From Balneolaceae bacterium (GTDB lineage Bacteria; Bacteroidota; Rhodothermia; Balneolales; Balneolaceae), in contig SLPZ01000042.1 of NCBI GenBank assembly GCA_007131725.1, positions 1 to 44,497 on the forward strand: a DNA stretch of 44,497 bases, given 5' to 3'. Each line of letters starts with the position of its first letter. Position 1 is the first letter of the stretch. The translations under genes were made by a program, and so were the position numbers. The notes under the pieces were generated by a model. It searched no databases. It saw only the letters and a program-made list of their open reading frames with translations, and was not told the DNA's origin. Of this stretch, positions 1-8,295 are shown piece after piece.

Positions 1-36
1 AGCGTTCGTCCTGAGCCAGGATCAAACTCTCCGTTG
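1..36 (-). rRNA. rrs: 16S ribosomal RNA, 5' end only (partial)
   Basis: The reverse complement of positions 11-30 is exactly the universally conserved block near the 5' end of bacterial 16S rRNA (AGAGTTTGATCCTGGCTCAG), followed by GACGAACGCT. The gene therefore reads leftwards out of the window and only its first ~36 bases are present. The mature 5' end is estimated from the usual distance to this block. The gene lies downstream of, and in the same direction as, rplQ, so an rRNA operon follows the ribosomal protein operon. Confidence 0.95.
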
Positions 37-172
37 TATATATAAAAATTACATACACTCTGGAGCCTAAACCCCAACCCACTCAAACAATCTGGTTATA
101 TCTCCATTATTTTAAAGAACAATTATCATTGCCTCAGAATTTTTTCATACCTCAATTCCAAAGCAGATTTTT

Positions 173-202
173 AATATAAGAAATGTTTAAAGGACTTGTC
201 AA
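173..202 (-). promoter_or_regulatory. Predicted rRNA operon promoter
   Basis: On the minus strand TTGACA (positions 202-197) is followed after 18 bases by TATATT (178-173), a good match to a classical -35/-10 pair. It lies about 130 bases upstream of the mature 16S start, a normal distance for an rRNA leader. The -35 box is inside the right arm (minus-strand sense) of the 8-bp inverted repeat at 196-214, which may matter for regulation. The assignment rests on sequence match only. Confidence 0.6.
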
Positions 203-214
203 CTGTGTTGACAA
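196..214. repeat. 8-bp inverted repeat between rplQ and the rRNA leader
   Basis: TTGTCAAC and GTTGACAA are perfect complements separated by three bases, 14 bases downstream of the rplQ stop. In the direction of transcription (minus) the hairpin is not followed by a T tract, so it is a poor intrinsic terminator there. A T tract lies on its plus-strand 3' side (217-223). One arm contains the TTGACA of the predicted rRNA promoter, so an operator or read-through control role is possible. Confidence 0.5.
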
Positions 215-228
215 ACTTTTTTAGAAAA

Positions 229-939
229 TTATTTAGAGTCTTCTTTTTTCTCTTCAGACTTTTTTTCTTCTGCAGTATCCTTTTTCTCAGCAGAAGCCTC
301 AGCCTGCTGATCGGAAGCGGCTTTTACTTCATCTTCCTTTTCTTCGGAAGGAGTATCTTCGGTTTCTTTCTTTTCCTCGGAAACTGGCTCCTCTGTAGTG
401 GCCTGTTCTTTTTCATCAGGCTTTTCAGTTTCTGTATCAGGCTTTGCAGCTGCCTCTTTCTCCTTTACTTCATCTTTTTCTTTCGTATCAGTATCTACAG
501 TTGCTGCTGTATCTGGTTTACTGGATTTACCTGCACGACGGGTTCGTCTCTTCTTAGCGCTTTTCTTTTCAGGTTTTACGTCATTAAAATCAACAAGCTC
601 AATTACAGCCAATTCTGCTGAATCTCCCTGCCTAAATCCAAGCTTTAAAACACGGGTATATCCGCCAGGCCTGTCGGCTGCTGCAGGTCCAACTACATCA
701 AATAATTCATGAACAGCATATTTGTCCTGCAATGCAGAAAACACTTTTTTCCTATTCAGTGAATTATCCACTTTTGCTCTTGTAATCAAAGGCTCAATGA
801 ATGTTCGTAATTCTTTGGCTTTTGGCACAGTTGTTACAATTCTGTGTTCTTTAATAAGAGCAGCGCTCAGCGCACGCATGGTTGCTTTTCTGTGTGCTAC
901 TGTTCTGCTTAATTTTCTACCTTTTACTTGGTGACGCAT
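229..939 (-). CDS. rplQ: 50S ribosomal protein L17 with long charged C-terminal tail
   Basis: L17 lines the large subunit near the peptide exit region. Residues 1-119 match the whole bacterial L17 fold, beginning MRHQVKGRKLSRT and containing the PGGYTRVLKLG signature near residues 91-101. The family is usually about 120-170 residues. Here residues 120-236 form a tail that is first basic (KKSAKKRRTRR, about 126-135) and then strongly acidic and low in complexity, with mainly E, K, D, T, S and A. The tail codons stay open over more than 330 bases, so it is a real extension and not a frameshift. It is the last gene of the alpha operon, 13 bases after rpoA. An acidic tail is consistent with a halophilic lineage; its role is unknown. 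Confidence 0.97.
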   Translation of the reverse strand: MRHQVKGRKLSRTVAHRKATMRALSAALIKEHRIVTTVPKAKELRTFIEPLITRAKVDNSLNRKKVFSALQDKYAVHELFDVVGPAAADRPGGYTRVLKLGFRQGDSAELAVIELVDFNDVKPEKKSAKKRRTRRAGKSSKPDTAATVDTDTKEKDEVKEKEAAAKPDTETEKPDEKEQATTEEPVSEEKKETEDTPSEEKEDEVKAASDQQAEASAEKKDTAEEKKSEEKKEDSK

Positions 940-952
940 TTGTTAATCCCTG

Positions 953-1930
953 TTATTTATCGATGTATTTGGAAACATCCATTCCAAATTCAAGATTTTT
1001 TTCTTCAATGACTTCTACCAGTTCAGAAAGTGACTTTTTACCGAAATTTCTGAATTTCAGTAAATCCTGCTCATCTCTGGAAACAAGCTCTGCAATGGTA
1101 TTGATGTTTGCTGATTTTAAACAGTTATAAGCTCTTACACTCAGGTTCAGATCTTCGATGCTGGTTTTCAGTAGATTTGAAATTCTCTGCTTTTCAGCAT
1201 CAACTTCCTCTTCTTCCTGAGTGAACGGCTCTTCAATTTTTTCGGTGATGAACTTCTCAATATGTTCTTTCAGTATTTTTCCTGAAATAGTTAATGCTTC
1301 TTTTGCATTCAGCGAACCGTCGGTGGTAACATTCATTACCAGCTTTTCGTAATCGGTTCTCTGCCCAACACGAACATTTTCTACTTCGAACTGTACCGAT
1401 TTGATCGGGGTAAAAATTGCATCAATCGGAAGAAGGTTAATTTCATCTTCATAGTCAGGTGCCATCTCTTCAGAAGGCACATAACCTCGTCCCCGGCCTA
1501 CCCGAAATTCCATCTCAAGAGTTACATCTTCAGAGAGAGTAGCAATTACCAGCTCGGGATTTAATATTTCGAAGTCGGCTGTAGCTTCACCAATATCTTC
1601 AGCAGTAAGATGTCCCGGGCCGTTTTTAGTCAAATTGATTACGCCCCCGCTCTGTTCTACCTGCTTAAATCTGACCTGCTTAAGGTTCAGAATAATTTCG
1701 TAGACATCTTCTTTTACACCATCAATGCTTGAATATTCGTGTTCAACTCCATTGATGCGTACTGCTGTGATGGCCAGCCCCGGAAGTGAAGAAAGTAATA
1801 CTCTTCTGAAAGAGTTGCCGATGGTTACGCCAAATCCTCTTTCAAGCGGCTGCAGAACAAACGTTCCAAAATTTTCTGAATCTTCTGCAACATCTAATGC
1901 TTCCGGCATCTGTAAACTATAATTGTTCAT
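953..1930 (-). CDS. rpoA: DNA-directed RNA polymerase subunit alpha
   Basis: This 325-residue protein has the usual length and two-domain layout of RNA polymerase alpha. The N-terminal dimerisation domain (about 1-230) contains GFGVTIGNSFRRVLLSSLPG near residues 33-52, the family signature. An acidic linker (about 235-250, EEEEVDAEKQ) leads to the C-terminal domain (about 255-315), whose RAYNCLKSANINTIAELV and FGKKSLSELVEV segments contact UP-element DNA and activators. Alpha assembles the polymerase core by binding beta and beta-prime. It lies between rpsD and rplQ as in most bacteria, so it is co-transcribed with ribosomal protein genes. Confidence 0.99.
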   Translation of the reverse strand: MNNYSLQMPEALDVAEDSENFGTFVLQPLERGFGVTIGNSFRRVLLSSLPGLAITAVRINGVEHEYSSIDGVKEDVYEIILNLKQVRFKQVEQSGGVINLTKNGPGHLTAEDIGEATADFEILNPELVIATLSEDVTLEMEFRVGRGRGYVPSEEMAPDYEDEINLLPIDAIFTPIKSVQFEVENVRVGQRTDYEKLVMNVTTDGSLNAKEALTISGKILKEHIEKFITEKIEEPFTQEEEEVDAEKQRISNLLKTSIEDLNLSVRAYNCLKSANINTIAELVSRDEQDLLKFRNFGKKSLSELVEVIEEKNLEFGMDVSKYIDK

Positions 1931-1960
1931 AGTTCGTACTTTTATATAAACTGTTATGAA

Positions 1961-2566
1961 TTATTTTGAATAAAGCTCAATGATCAACTGAACGTTGATA
2001 TTTTCAGGAATTTCTTCCATCACAGGATAGTTTAAAAATTTTCCTGTTTTTGATTTTTTATCTGTTTCGAGCCACTTGTATTTACTGGTTGAGTATGACT
2101 CCAATGTTTCATTAACCAAATCCAGATTCCTTGATTTTGGCCTGATACTGATCACATCACCCGGCTTCACATGATATGACGGAATATTTACTACCTGACC
2201 ATTTACCACTACATGGCGATGGGAGGTTAGCTGCCTTGCCTGCCTTCTGGTTCTTGCAAAACCCATGCGGTAAACAACATTATCCAGCCTTGATTCAAGA
2301 AGCTGCAATAACACTTCGCCTGTAACACCTTTCTGGCGGGTCGCTTTTTCATAAAGATTCCTGAACTGCCTCTCAAGCAGGCCGTAAGTATATTTTGCTT
2401 TCTGTTTTTCATCAAGCTGAATTGCATATTCAGATTTTCTGGTAAATCTGCTGCGTCCGTGCTCACCTGGCCCATAAGGTTTTCTTTCCAGTGCACTGCT
2501 CGGCCCAAAAATTGGTTCTTTGAAACGCCTTGCAATTTTTTGTTTTGGTCCTCTATATCGTGCCAT
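1961..2566 (-). CDS. rpsD: 30S ribosomal protein S4
   Basis: S4 is a primary 16S rRNA binder that nucleates assembly of the 30S body and helps keep decoding accurate. The 201-residue product starts MARYRGPKQKIARRF. It carries an S4-type RNA-binding domain around residues 92-150 (RLDNVVYRMGFA, RRQARQLTSHRHVVVNG). The N-terminal region has none of the zinc-binding cysteines found in some S4 proteins, so it is the zinc-free form. It follows rpsK by 20 bases and precedes rpoA by 30 bases, the standard alpha-operon order. In enterobacteria S4 represses this operon; no such site was identified here. Confidence 0.98.
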   Translation of the reverse strand: MARYRGPKQKIARRFKEPIFGPSSALERKPYGPGEHGRSRFTRKSEYAIQLDEKQKAKYTYGLLERQFRNLYEKATRQKGVTGEVLLQLLESRLDNVVYRMGFARTRRQARQLTSHRHVVVNGQVVNIPSYHVKPGDVISIRPKSRNLDLVNETLESYSTSKYKWLETDKKSKTGKFLNYPVMEEIPENINVQLIIELYSK

Positions 2567-2586
2567 TTATTATCAACAATTATTAG

Positions 2587-2997
2587 TTAAACTCGTCTTC
2601 TTTTGGGAGGGCGACAGCCATTGTGCGGAATTGGAGTTCTATCTTTGATAGATGCAACTTCCAAGCCACTTGTTGCCAATGCCCGTACGGCAGCTTCACG
2701 TCCGGAACCAGGCCCTTTTACAAATACTTCAACTTTTCGAAGACCCATATCATAGGCAGCTTTTGCGGCAGTTTCTGCACTTAACTGTGCTGCATAAGGT
2801 GTGTTTTTTCGGGAGCCTCTAAAGCCTTCCCTGCCTGATGAAGACCAGGCAAGCACATTTCCGTTAGCATCCGTAACACTTACCAGAACATTGTTGAACG
2901 TAGCTTTAATAAATGCCATACCGTTCGGGTCAGCTACCTGCTTTTTTCTTTTTTTTCTGGAAGTTTTATCACTTCCTTTTCGTTGTTTCTTTGCCAT
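2587..2997 (-). CDS. rpsK: 30S ribosomal protein S11
   Basis: S11 sits on the 30S platform next to the mRNA exit channel. The 136-residue protein has a lysine-rich start ([19 protein letters not shown]) followed by the conserved fold: [27 protein letters not shown] and [17 protein letters not shown], ending in the invariant [18 protein letters not shown] tail. Length and motifs are typical. It lies 24 bases after rpsM and 20 bases before rpsD. Confidence 0.98.
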   Translation of the reverse strand: MAKKQRKGSDKTSRKKRKKQVADPNGMAFIKATFNNVLVSVTDANGNVLAWSSSGREGFRGSRKNTPYAAQLSAETAAKAAYDMGLRKVEVFVKGPGSGREAAVRALATSGLEVASIKDRTPIPHNGCRPPKRRRV

Positions 2998-3021
2998 TTA
3001 AAATCAGATATTTAGCATTTA

Positions 3022-3399
3022 TTATTTAGTTACTTTCTTTTTACCGGCAACAGTTCGTCTCTTACCCTTTCTTGTGCGGGCATTGGTTTGAGTGCGCTGA
3101 CCCCGAACAGGCAGTCCTTTTCGGTGTCTAACTCCCCGGTAACTTCCAATTTCAATTAAGCGCCGAATATTAGAGTTGATCTCAGTGCGAAGGGCACCCT
3201 CCACTTTCAGTTCGTTATCTATAACTTTCCGGAGTTCAACCACTTCATCTTCTTTCCAATCAATAACTTTGGTATTAGGATCAATACCGATGTCTTCCAA
3301 AATCTGACGGGCGGATGTTTTGCCGATTCCAAAGATATAGGTTAGAGCAATTACACCACGTTTTTGTTTTGGTAAATCTACACCTGCAATTCTTGCCAT
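3022..3399 (-). CDS. rpsM: 30S ribosomal protein S13
   Basis: S13 forms bridges between the 30S head and the 50S subunit and touches the P-site tRNA through its basic tail. The 125-residue product starts [21 protein letters not shown]. It has the helix-two-turn-helix region [19 protein letters not shown] and the signature [28 protein letters not shown] near residues 87-114. The C-terminus GKKKVTK is basic as expected. It directly follows rpmJ with an 18-base gap and starts the alpha-operon group rpsM-rpsK-rpsD-rpoA-rplQ. Confidence 0.98.
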   Translation of the reverse strand: MARIAGVDLPKQKRGVIALTYIFGIGKTSARQILEDIGIDPNTKVIDWKEDEVVELRKVIDNELKVEGALRTEINSNIRRLIEIGSYRGVRHRKGLPVRGQRTQTNARTRKGKRRTVAGKKKVTK

Positions 3400-3417
3400 A
3401 TAACAAATCCTGTCTTT

Positions 3418-3534
3418 TTAACCTTGCCGCTGCTTATGTCGCGGATTTTTTTTATTAATAACATAAACACGCCCTTTTCGGCGTACTATCTTATCATCTG
3501 AACTTCTTTTTTTAACTGATGATCGTGTCTTCAT
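3418..3534 (-). CDS. rpmJ: 50S ribosomal protein L36, zinc-free form
   Basis: A 38-codon ORF between rpsM and infA encodes L36. It starts [15 protein letters not shown] and ends NPRHKQRQG; that ending and the central [10 protein letters not shown] are family signatures. Classical L36 binds zinc through C-x2-C, another C and a H. Here the cysteine positions are replaced (KKRSSDDK, then YVINKKN), leaving no cysteine at all, so this is the zinc-independent form. It is 8 bases after infA and 18 bases before rpsM. The small size explains why it is easily missed. Confidence 0.95.
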   Translation of the reverse strand: MKTRSSVKKRSSDDKIVRRKGRVYVINKKNPRHKQRQG

Positions 3535-3542
3535 AATAATCT

Positions 3543-3761
3543 TTACTTATATCTGTAAGTTATTCTTCCTTTTGTCAGATCGTATGGAGACATTTCAACC
3601 GAAACACGGTCTCCGGGTAAAATTTTGATATAGTACATTCTCATTTTACCGGATACATGAGCCAGTATTTCATGTCCGTTGTCCAATTCAACTCTGAATT
3701 GTGCGTTAGGTAATGCTTCCAGAATTTTTCCGTCTTGTTTAATAGGCTCTTGTTTAGCCAT
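3543..3761 (-). CDS. infA: Translation initiation factor IF-1
   Basis: IF-1 blocks the ribosomal A site during initiation and assists IF-2 and IF-3. The 72-residue product has the standard length and OB fold, with [43 protein letters not shown] and a final [14 protein letters not shown]. It starts inside the end of map, overlapping by 8 bases, which suggests translational coupling. rpmJ follows after 8 bases. Confidence 0.98.
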   Translation of the reverse strand: MAKQEPIKQDGKILEALPNAQFRVELDNGHEILAHVSGKMRMYYIKILPGDRVSVEMSPYDLTKGRITYRYK

Positions 3762-4563
3762 AACTACATTCTAAAATTTCATTTTTAGTGATCTCAGTAA
3801 TATAATCAAAAGTACTGAGAATATCAGCTTTACCTTCTCTTACTACAACATCATGCTCAAAATGTGCTGCATTTGACCCATCTGCGGTTACGATTGTCCA
3901 CTTATCGGAAAGTGATTTCACTTTCCAGGTTCCCCTTGTAATCATCGGTTCGATGGCAAGTGTCATTCCTGTTCGTAACCGCTCGCCCCTTCCGGGCTTC
4001 CCGTAATTCGGCACGGATGGATCTTCATGCATCTGCTTTCCGATACCATGGCCTACCAAATCACGTACAACTCCGTATCCGTATGCACTGCAATGTTTTT
4101 CTACAGCCGAGCCAATATCACCGGTTTTATTTCCGTGTATGGCTTTCTCAATACCTTTGTACAGCGATTCGAGTGTAACTTTCAGTAATTTCAAATCTTC
4201 CGGATCACACTCTCCTACGGTAAACGTATAGGCGTGGTCACCGAAATAACCATTCTTTTCAACCCCACAATCAACGGAAACAATGTCGCCTTCTTTCAGT
4301 TTCCTTTTTCCGGGTATTCCATGAACAACCTCTTCGTTGATGGAGATACACAATGTTGCCGGAAACGGATTTGGTTTAGGGCCGTAACCTTTAAATGCCG
4401 GCCTGGCATTGTTTTTAACAATAAAATCTTCTGCAATTCTGTCGAGCCTTCCTGTCTCAACACCGGGCTTAATTTCTTTTGCAACTTCAGCCAGCGTTCT
4501 TGAGACCAATTGAGCTGCTTCACGCATTTTCTCAATTTCAGATTCACTCTTCAGAAAAATCAT
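3754..4563 (-). CDS. map: Methionine aminopeptidase, type I
   Basis: This enzyme removes the initiator methionine from nascent proteins. The 269-residue product has all expected dimetal ligands: D98 (VSVDCG), D109 (GYFGDH), H172 (VGHGIGK), E205 (LAIEPMIT) and E236 (HFEHDVV). The conserved H81 (EEVVHGIPG) near the substrate pocket is also present. There is no N-terminal zinc finger, so it is the simple type I form. Its ATG overlaps the secY TGA by one base (TGATG), and its end overlaps infA. In many genomes adk lies between secY and map; here it does not. Confidence 0.98.
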   Translation of the reverse strand: MIFLKSESEIEKMREAAQLVSRTLAEVAKEIKPGVETGRLDRIAEDFIVKNNARPAFKGYGPKPNPFPATLCISINEEVVHGIPGKRKLKEGDIVSVDCGVEKNGYFGDHAYTFTVGECDPEDLKLLKVTLESLYKGIEKAIHGNKTGDIGSAVEKHCSAYGYGVVRDLVGHGIGKQMHEDPSVPNYGKPGRGERLRTGMTLAIEPMITRGTWKVKSLSDKWTIVTADGSNAAHFEHDVVVREGKADILSTFDYITEITKNEILECSYG

Positions 4564-5870
4564 CAGGCCCGTCGTCTACCTTTAATTTTGCCTGATTTCA
4601 TGAAGCCATCATAATGCCTCATCATAAGGTGGCTTTCAATCTGTTGCAGTGTGTCTAAAGCCACACCCACAATAATCAACAGGCTTGTCCCACCATAAAA
4701 GAGTGCAAAACCGGGAGTTACCCCCATTCTTGCCACAATAGCAGGCATAATTGCTACAAACGATAGAAACAGTGAACCGGGCAGTGTAATTTTTGTTAGG
4801 ATATTATCAATAAACTCAACAGTTTGTTTACCTGGCCGCACACCGGGAATAAAGCCTCCCTGGCGCTTCATGGTATCTGCCATTTCTCTTGGATTAACCG
4901 CAATGGCTGTATAGAAAAATGTGAAAAATACACAGATAATAAAGAATACGATGGAGTACACCACTCCTGTAAAATCAGCCGACCAAGCAGTTAACCACTG
5001 TACCGTTTCATTTTCAGGGAAAAAGGTTCCGATGGTACTCGGAATAAACATGATTGACTGCGCAAAGATAATGGGCATCACACCTGCAGCATTAACCCTT
5101 AGCGGCAGGTATTGTGTAGTGCCACCGTAAACTTTTCGCCCTACCACTCTTTTTGCATACTGCACGGGAATTTTTCTGGTTCCCTGGGTTAAAAGCACAC
5201 ACGATGCAATTACAAGAGCAAGGCCTGCCAATTCAACAATAATAATAATTGCATTGTTGGTTGTGGTTACCTCATTGATAAAATTGGTAGGCAGTACTGC
5301 GATAATACCAATCATAATCAACAAAGAAATACCATTACCAATGCCTCTGTCGGTAATTCTTTCACCGAGCCACATCACAAATGTAGTACCCGCAGTAAGA
5401 ACAATGATAGAGGTTAAAATAAAAGCCGTGTTGCTCACCACAATAGCATCGGGTGATGTTGCAAGAAGATTAATCCCAAAACCAATTGCCTGTACAGCAG
5501 TAATACCTACCGTTCCATAACGTGTGAGACGATTAATCTTTCTGCGGCCCTCTTCACCTTCGCGCTGAAGCTTCTGGAAATAGGGAACTGCCGCACCCAT
5601 CAACTGGATGATAATGGCAGCAGTAATGTAGGGCATAATTCCAAGTGCAAATACACCAGCACGAGAAAAGGCACCACCCACAAACATGTCGAATAAACCA
5701 AGAAGGCTGGAAGCATCACCTGCCTGTGCGGTAAGCATACTTGCATCTACACCCGGCATGGTAACGTAGCTACCAATTCTATAAACCAAAAGAACCCCAA
5801 CCACATACAGTATACGGTCTCTGAGATCCTCAATTTTAAAAATATTTCTAAAGTTTTCTATTATACTCAT
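4563..5870 (-). CDS. secY: Protein translocase channel subunit SecY
   Basis: SecY is the membrane pore through which the SecA motor or translating ribosomes move proteins. The 435-residue product has the ten hydrophobic segments of the family. It has the plug region near GVDASMLTAQAG, the cytoplasmic loop QREGEEGRRKINRLTRYGT, and LGERITDRGIGNGISLLIM. The basic C-terminus GKIKGRRRA faces the cytoplasm. It follows rplO and is coupled to map through a one-base stop/start overlap, the usual place for secY in the spc operon. Confidence 0.98.
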   Translation of the reverse strand: MSIIENFRNIFKIEDLRDRILYVVGVLLVYRIGSYVTMPGVDASMLTAQAGDASSLLGLFDMFVGGAFSRAGVFALGIMPYITAAIIIQLMGAAVPYFQKLQREGEEGRRKINRLTRYGTVGITAVQAIGFGINLLATSPDAIVVSNTAFILTSIIVLTAGTTFVMWLGERITDRGIGNGISLLIMIGIIAVLPTNFINEVTTTNNAIIIIVELAGLALVIASCVLLTQGTRKIPVQYAKRVVGRKVYGGTTQYLPLRVNAAGVMPIIFAQSIMFIPSTIGTFFPENETVQWLTAWSADFTGVVYSIVFFIICVFFTFFYTAIAVNPREMADTMKRQGGFIPGVRPGKQTVEFIDNILTKITLPGSLFLSFVAIMPAIVARMGVTPGFALFYGGTSLLIIVGVALDTLQQIESHLMMRHYDGFMKSGKIKGRRRA

Positions 5871-5898
5871 TTAAATAGTACAGCTAAAATCTTTAAAA

Positions 5899-6351
5899 TT
5901 AGGACACTATGGTAACCGAACCACCCGCTGATTCAATTTTCTCTTTGGCAGTTGCACTACAAGCATGAACTTCAATATTGACCTTTTTGTCAATCTCGCC
6001 GGTGCCTAATAATTTAACCAATCTATTTTTTTGGATGATACCGGCTTCAACTAATCCGCCAATTGTAACATCTTCGGTTAACCGTCCGGCTTCGATCAGG
6101 TCTGATAATTTTTGTACATTAAATGCCTGATATTCTTTTCTGAAACGGTTCTTGAATCCGAATTTTGGCAGGCGTCGCTGCAGCGGCATTTGTCCGCCTT
6201 CGAACCAGGCTTTAACCTTGCTTCCGCTTCTTGAGAGCTGACCGTTATGTCCCCGGCCGGATTGCTCACCCCTGCCGGATCCCTGGCCGCGGCCTACCCT
6301 TTTTCGGGGGCGTTTATTCTCTGCCGGTGCTTTTAAATTGTGTAATTTCAT
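5899..6351 (-). CDS. rplO: 50S ribosomal protein L15
   Basis: L15 is a late-assembly large-subunit protein with a long basic extension that threads into 23S rRNA. The 150-residue product has the glycine/arginine-rich N-terminal part (RPRKRVGRGQGSGRGEQSGRGHNGQ), FEGGQMPLQRRLPKFGFKN, and a globular C-terminal domain. Only 32 bases separate it from rpsE upstream, so rpmD (L30), which usually sits in this gap, is absent. secY starts 28 bases downstream. Confidence 0.98.
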   Translation of the reverse strand: MKLHNLKAPAENKRPRKRVGRGQGSGRGEQSGRGHNGQLSRSGSKVKAWFEGGQMPLQRRLPKFGFKNRFRKEYQAFNVQKLSDLIEAGRLTEDVTIGGLVEAGIIQKNRLVKLLGTGEIDKKVNIEVHACSATAKEKIESAGGSVTIVS

Positions 6352-6383
6352 AATGGATCTAAATTTTATACCTGCTAACTGTT

Positions 6384-6908
6384 TTATCCTTCGAATACCT
6401 TTTTAACACTCACACCCCTGCGCTGAGCCACCTCAACAGGATCGGTTAATTCCTTTAAAGCCTGGTAAGCTGCCTTCACCATGTTATGCGGATTAGACGA
6501 TCCCAGCGACTTTGATAAAATATTTTGGATACCGGCAACGTCTAATATAGCCTTAACCGCACCACCGGCAATTACCCCGGTACCTTCGGCGGCCGGCTTT
6601 AACAACACTTTTCCGGCTCCGGCTTTTCCAACAACCGGGTGATGAATACTTCCGGTTGAAGTGACCGGTATTTTTATCAGGTTTTTCTTGGCGTTATCAA
6701 AGCCTTTCTGGATTGCATCCGATACTTCATTCGCCTTGCCTAATCCATGGCCAACAACACCTTCACCGTTGCCTACAACTACAATAGCATTAAAACTGAA
6801 CCGGCGTCCGCCTTTTACTACTTTGGCTACCCGGTTTATATGAACCAGTTTTTCTTCGAGGTTTAAGTTTGCTGCTGGAATGTTATGTTTTCTTCTGATT
6901 TTTGGCAT
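6384..6908 (-). CDS. rpsE: 30S ribosomal protein S5
   Basis: S5 contributes to decoding accuracy and to the mRNA entry site helicase of the 30S. The 174-residue product has the N-terminal double-stranded-RNA-binding fold ([41 protein letters not shown]). The second domain follows, with [26 protein letters not shown] and [18 protein letters not shown]. Length and motifs are typical. It lies 12 bases after rplR and is followed directly by rplO. Confidence 0.98.
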   Translation of the reverse strand: MPKIRRKHNIPAANLNLEEKLVHINRVAKVVKGGRRFSFNAIVVVGNGEGVVGHGLGKANEVSDAIQKGFDNAKKNLIKIPVTSTGSIHHPVVGKAGAGKVLLKPAAEGTGVIAGGAVKAILDVAGIQNILSKSLGSSNPHNMVKAAYQALKELTDPVEVAQRRGVSVKKVFEG

Positions 6909-6920
6909 GATTCAATAATA

Positions 6921-7289
6921 TTATAAGTCCAGGCCGCCTTCTCGTGCTCCATCGGCAGCGGCTTTTACAATTCCATGGTATTTATATCCACTTCGGTCGA
7001 AAACCACCTTTTTGATTTCCTTATCTGTTGCTGACTCAGCCAGTGCTTTTCCGATAATTTCCGCAGCTTCGAGCGGGGCTTTATCTTTCAATTCTTTCTG
7101 CAGGTCTGCTGATTTGGTAGAGACAGACATAATGGTCAGGTTGTCAAGGTCATTTATCAACTGCAGATAAACATGCTTATTGCTTTTGTATATTGCCATA
7201 CGCGGCCTTTCTGCAGTTCCGCGAATTGTGGAACGAATTCTTCGCCTTATTTTATTTCTTCGCTGCTTCTTTAAATCGGTTTTTCTCAT
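6921..7289 (-). CDS. rplR: 50S ribosomal protein L18
   Basis: L18 binds 5S rRNA together with L5 and helps attach it to the central protuberance. The 122-residue protein has a very basic start (MRKTDLKKQRRNKIRRRIRS). It continues with GTAERPRMAIYKSNKHVYLQLINDL and ends VVFDRSGYKYHGIVKAAADGAREGGLDL, the family signature. It lies 18 bases after rplF and 12 bases before rpsE in normal spc order. Confidence 0.98.
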   Translation of the reverse strand: MRKTDLKKQRRNKIRRRIRSTIRGTAERPRMAIYKSNKHVYLQLINDLDNLTIMSVSTKSADLQKELKDKAPLEAAEIIGKALAESATDKEIKKVVFDRSGYKYHGIVKAAADGAREGGLDL

Positions 7290-7307
7290 TTTCTTAAATC
7301 TTAAAGA

Positions 7308-7862
7308 TTATTTAGCTGCAGATTTTCCGGCTTTTCTTCTGATCTGTTCACCGAGATACCGGATTCCTTTTCCTTTGTAAGGTTCAGGTTTTCTCAATGA
7401 CCGGATCTTTGCCGCCACCTGGCCTACCAGTTCCTTGTTAATTCCGGATATAGATACCACCGGATTTTTTCTTGATTTTGTATCCACTTCAATTTCAATG
7501 CCATCCGGCGGCACAAAATATATTGGATGAGAATAACCAAGGCTCAGTTCAAGTACACCATTCGTAAATGTAGCCCGGTAACCAACTCCGATAATTTCAA
7601 GTTGTTTTTTATATCCTTTGGATACGCCCTCAACCATATTATTCAGCAAAGACCGGTAGAGGCCGTGCAAAGATTTATGCTCTTTTGAGTCGCCTGAGCG
7701 GGTTACAACGATTTCACCTTCTTTCATCTCAACAGAGATGTCTGGATGAATCCGAAGCGATCCGGTTCCTTTTTCACCTTTTATCGTTACAACATTATCA
7801 GCGCCAATGTTAAACTCAACATTGTCAGTTAATGGAACGGGTTGTTTGCCTATTCTCGACAT
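7308..7862 (-). CDS. rplF: 50S ribosomal protein L6
   Basis: L6 lies near the GTPase-associated centre of the 50S. The 184-residue product starts MSRIGKQPVPLTDNVEF and contains two repeated alpha/beta domains. The signature PEPYKGKGIRYLGEQIRRKAGKSA is near the C-terminus. The middle YRATFTNGVLELSLGYSHPI is also typical. It lies 18 bases after rpsH and 18 bases before rplR. Confidence 0.98.
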   Translation of the reverse strand: MSRIGKQPVPLTDNVEFNIGADNVVTIKGEKGTGSLRIHPDISVEMKEGEIVVTRSGDSKEHKSLHGLYRSLLNNMVEGVSKGYKKQLEIIGVGYRATFTNGVLELSLGYSHPIYFVPPDGIEIEVDTKSRKNPVVSISGINKELVGQVAAKIRSLRKPEPYKGKGIRYLGEQIRRKAGKSAAK

Positions 7863-7880
7863 AGCTTTAAAAATCTTTGA

Positions 7881-8276
7881 TTAATAAACTGAGCAGAGTA
7901 CTTCTCCGCCGATGTTCAATTTGCGTGCTTCTTTATCGGTCATCAAGCCTTGAGAAGTAGAAATAATCACGATTCCCAAACCGCCATAATAGCGGGGTAA
8001 ATCATCACTTGAGCTGTATTTTCTTAATCCGGGCTTGGATATACGAGACAACTTTTTGATGACGGGCTGGCCATATGCATCATACTTAAGATAAAGCCGG
8101 AGTACGCCCTGTTTTCCGTCTTCAATATCAATAAATCGGTTGATGTAACCTTTATCTACAAGAATTTTTGCCATTGCACGCTTGAGTTTAGAGGCCGGCA
8201 CATCAACCCGCCGGTGTCCGGCTTGCTGGGCATTTCTGATGCGTGTTATAAAATCTGATACGGTGTCGCTATTCAT
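7881..8276 (-). CDS. rpsH: 30S ribosomal protein S8
   Basis: S8 binds the central domain of 16S rRNA and is a key assembly protein; in enterobacteria it also represses its own operon. The 131-residue product starts MNSDTVSDFITRIRNAQQAGH. It ends with the conserved GLGIVIISTSQGLMTDKEARKLNIGGEVLCSVY. Length is typical. It follows rpsN by 19 bases and precedes rplF by 18 bases. Confidence 0.98.
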   Translation of the reverse strand: MNSDTVSDFITRIRNAQQAGHRRVDVPASKLKRAMAKILVDKGYINRFIDIEDGKQGVLRLYLKYDAYGQPVIKKLSRISKPGLRKYSSSDDLPRYYGGLGIVIISTSQGLMTDKEARKLNIGGEVLCSVY

Positions 8277-8295
8277 AATTAATTATCGTCTGGTT

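Noticed and set aside
196-621. Long plus-strand frame rich in F, L and S opposite the rplQ tail
   Set aside because: It is the antisense of the E/K-rich L17 tail (GAA/AAG read backwards gives TTC/CTT). It has no homology and no promoter.
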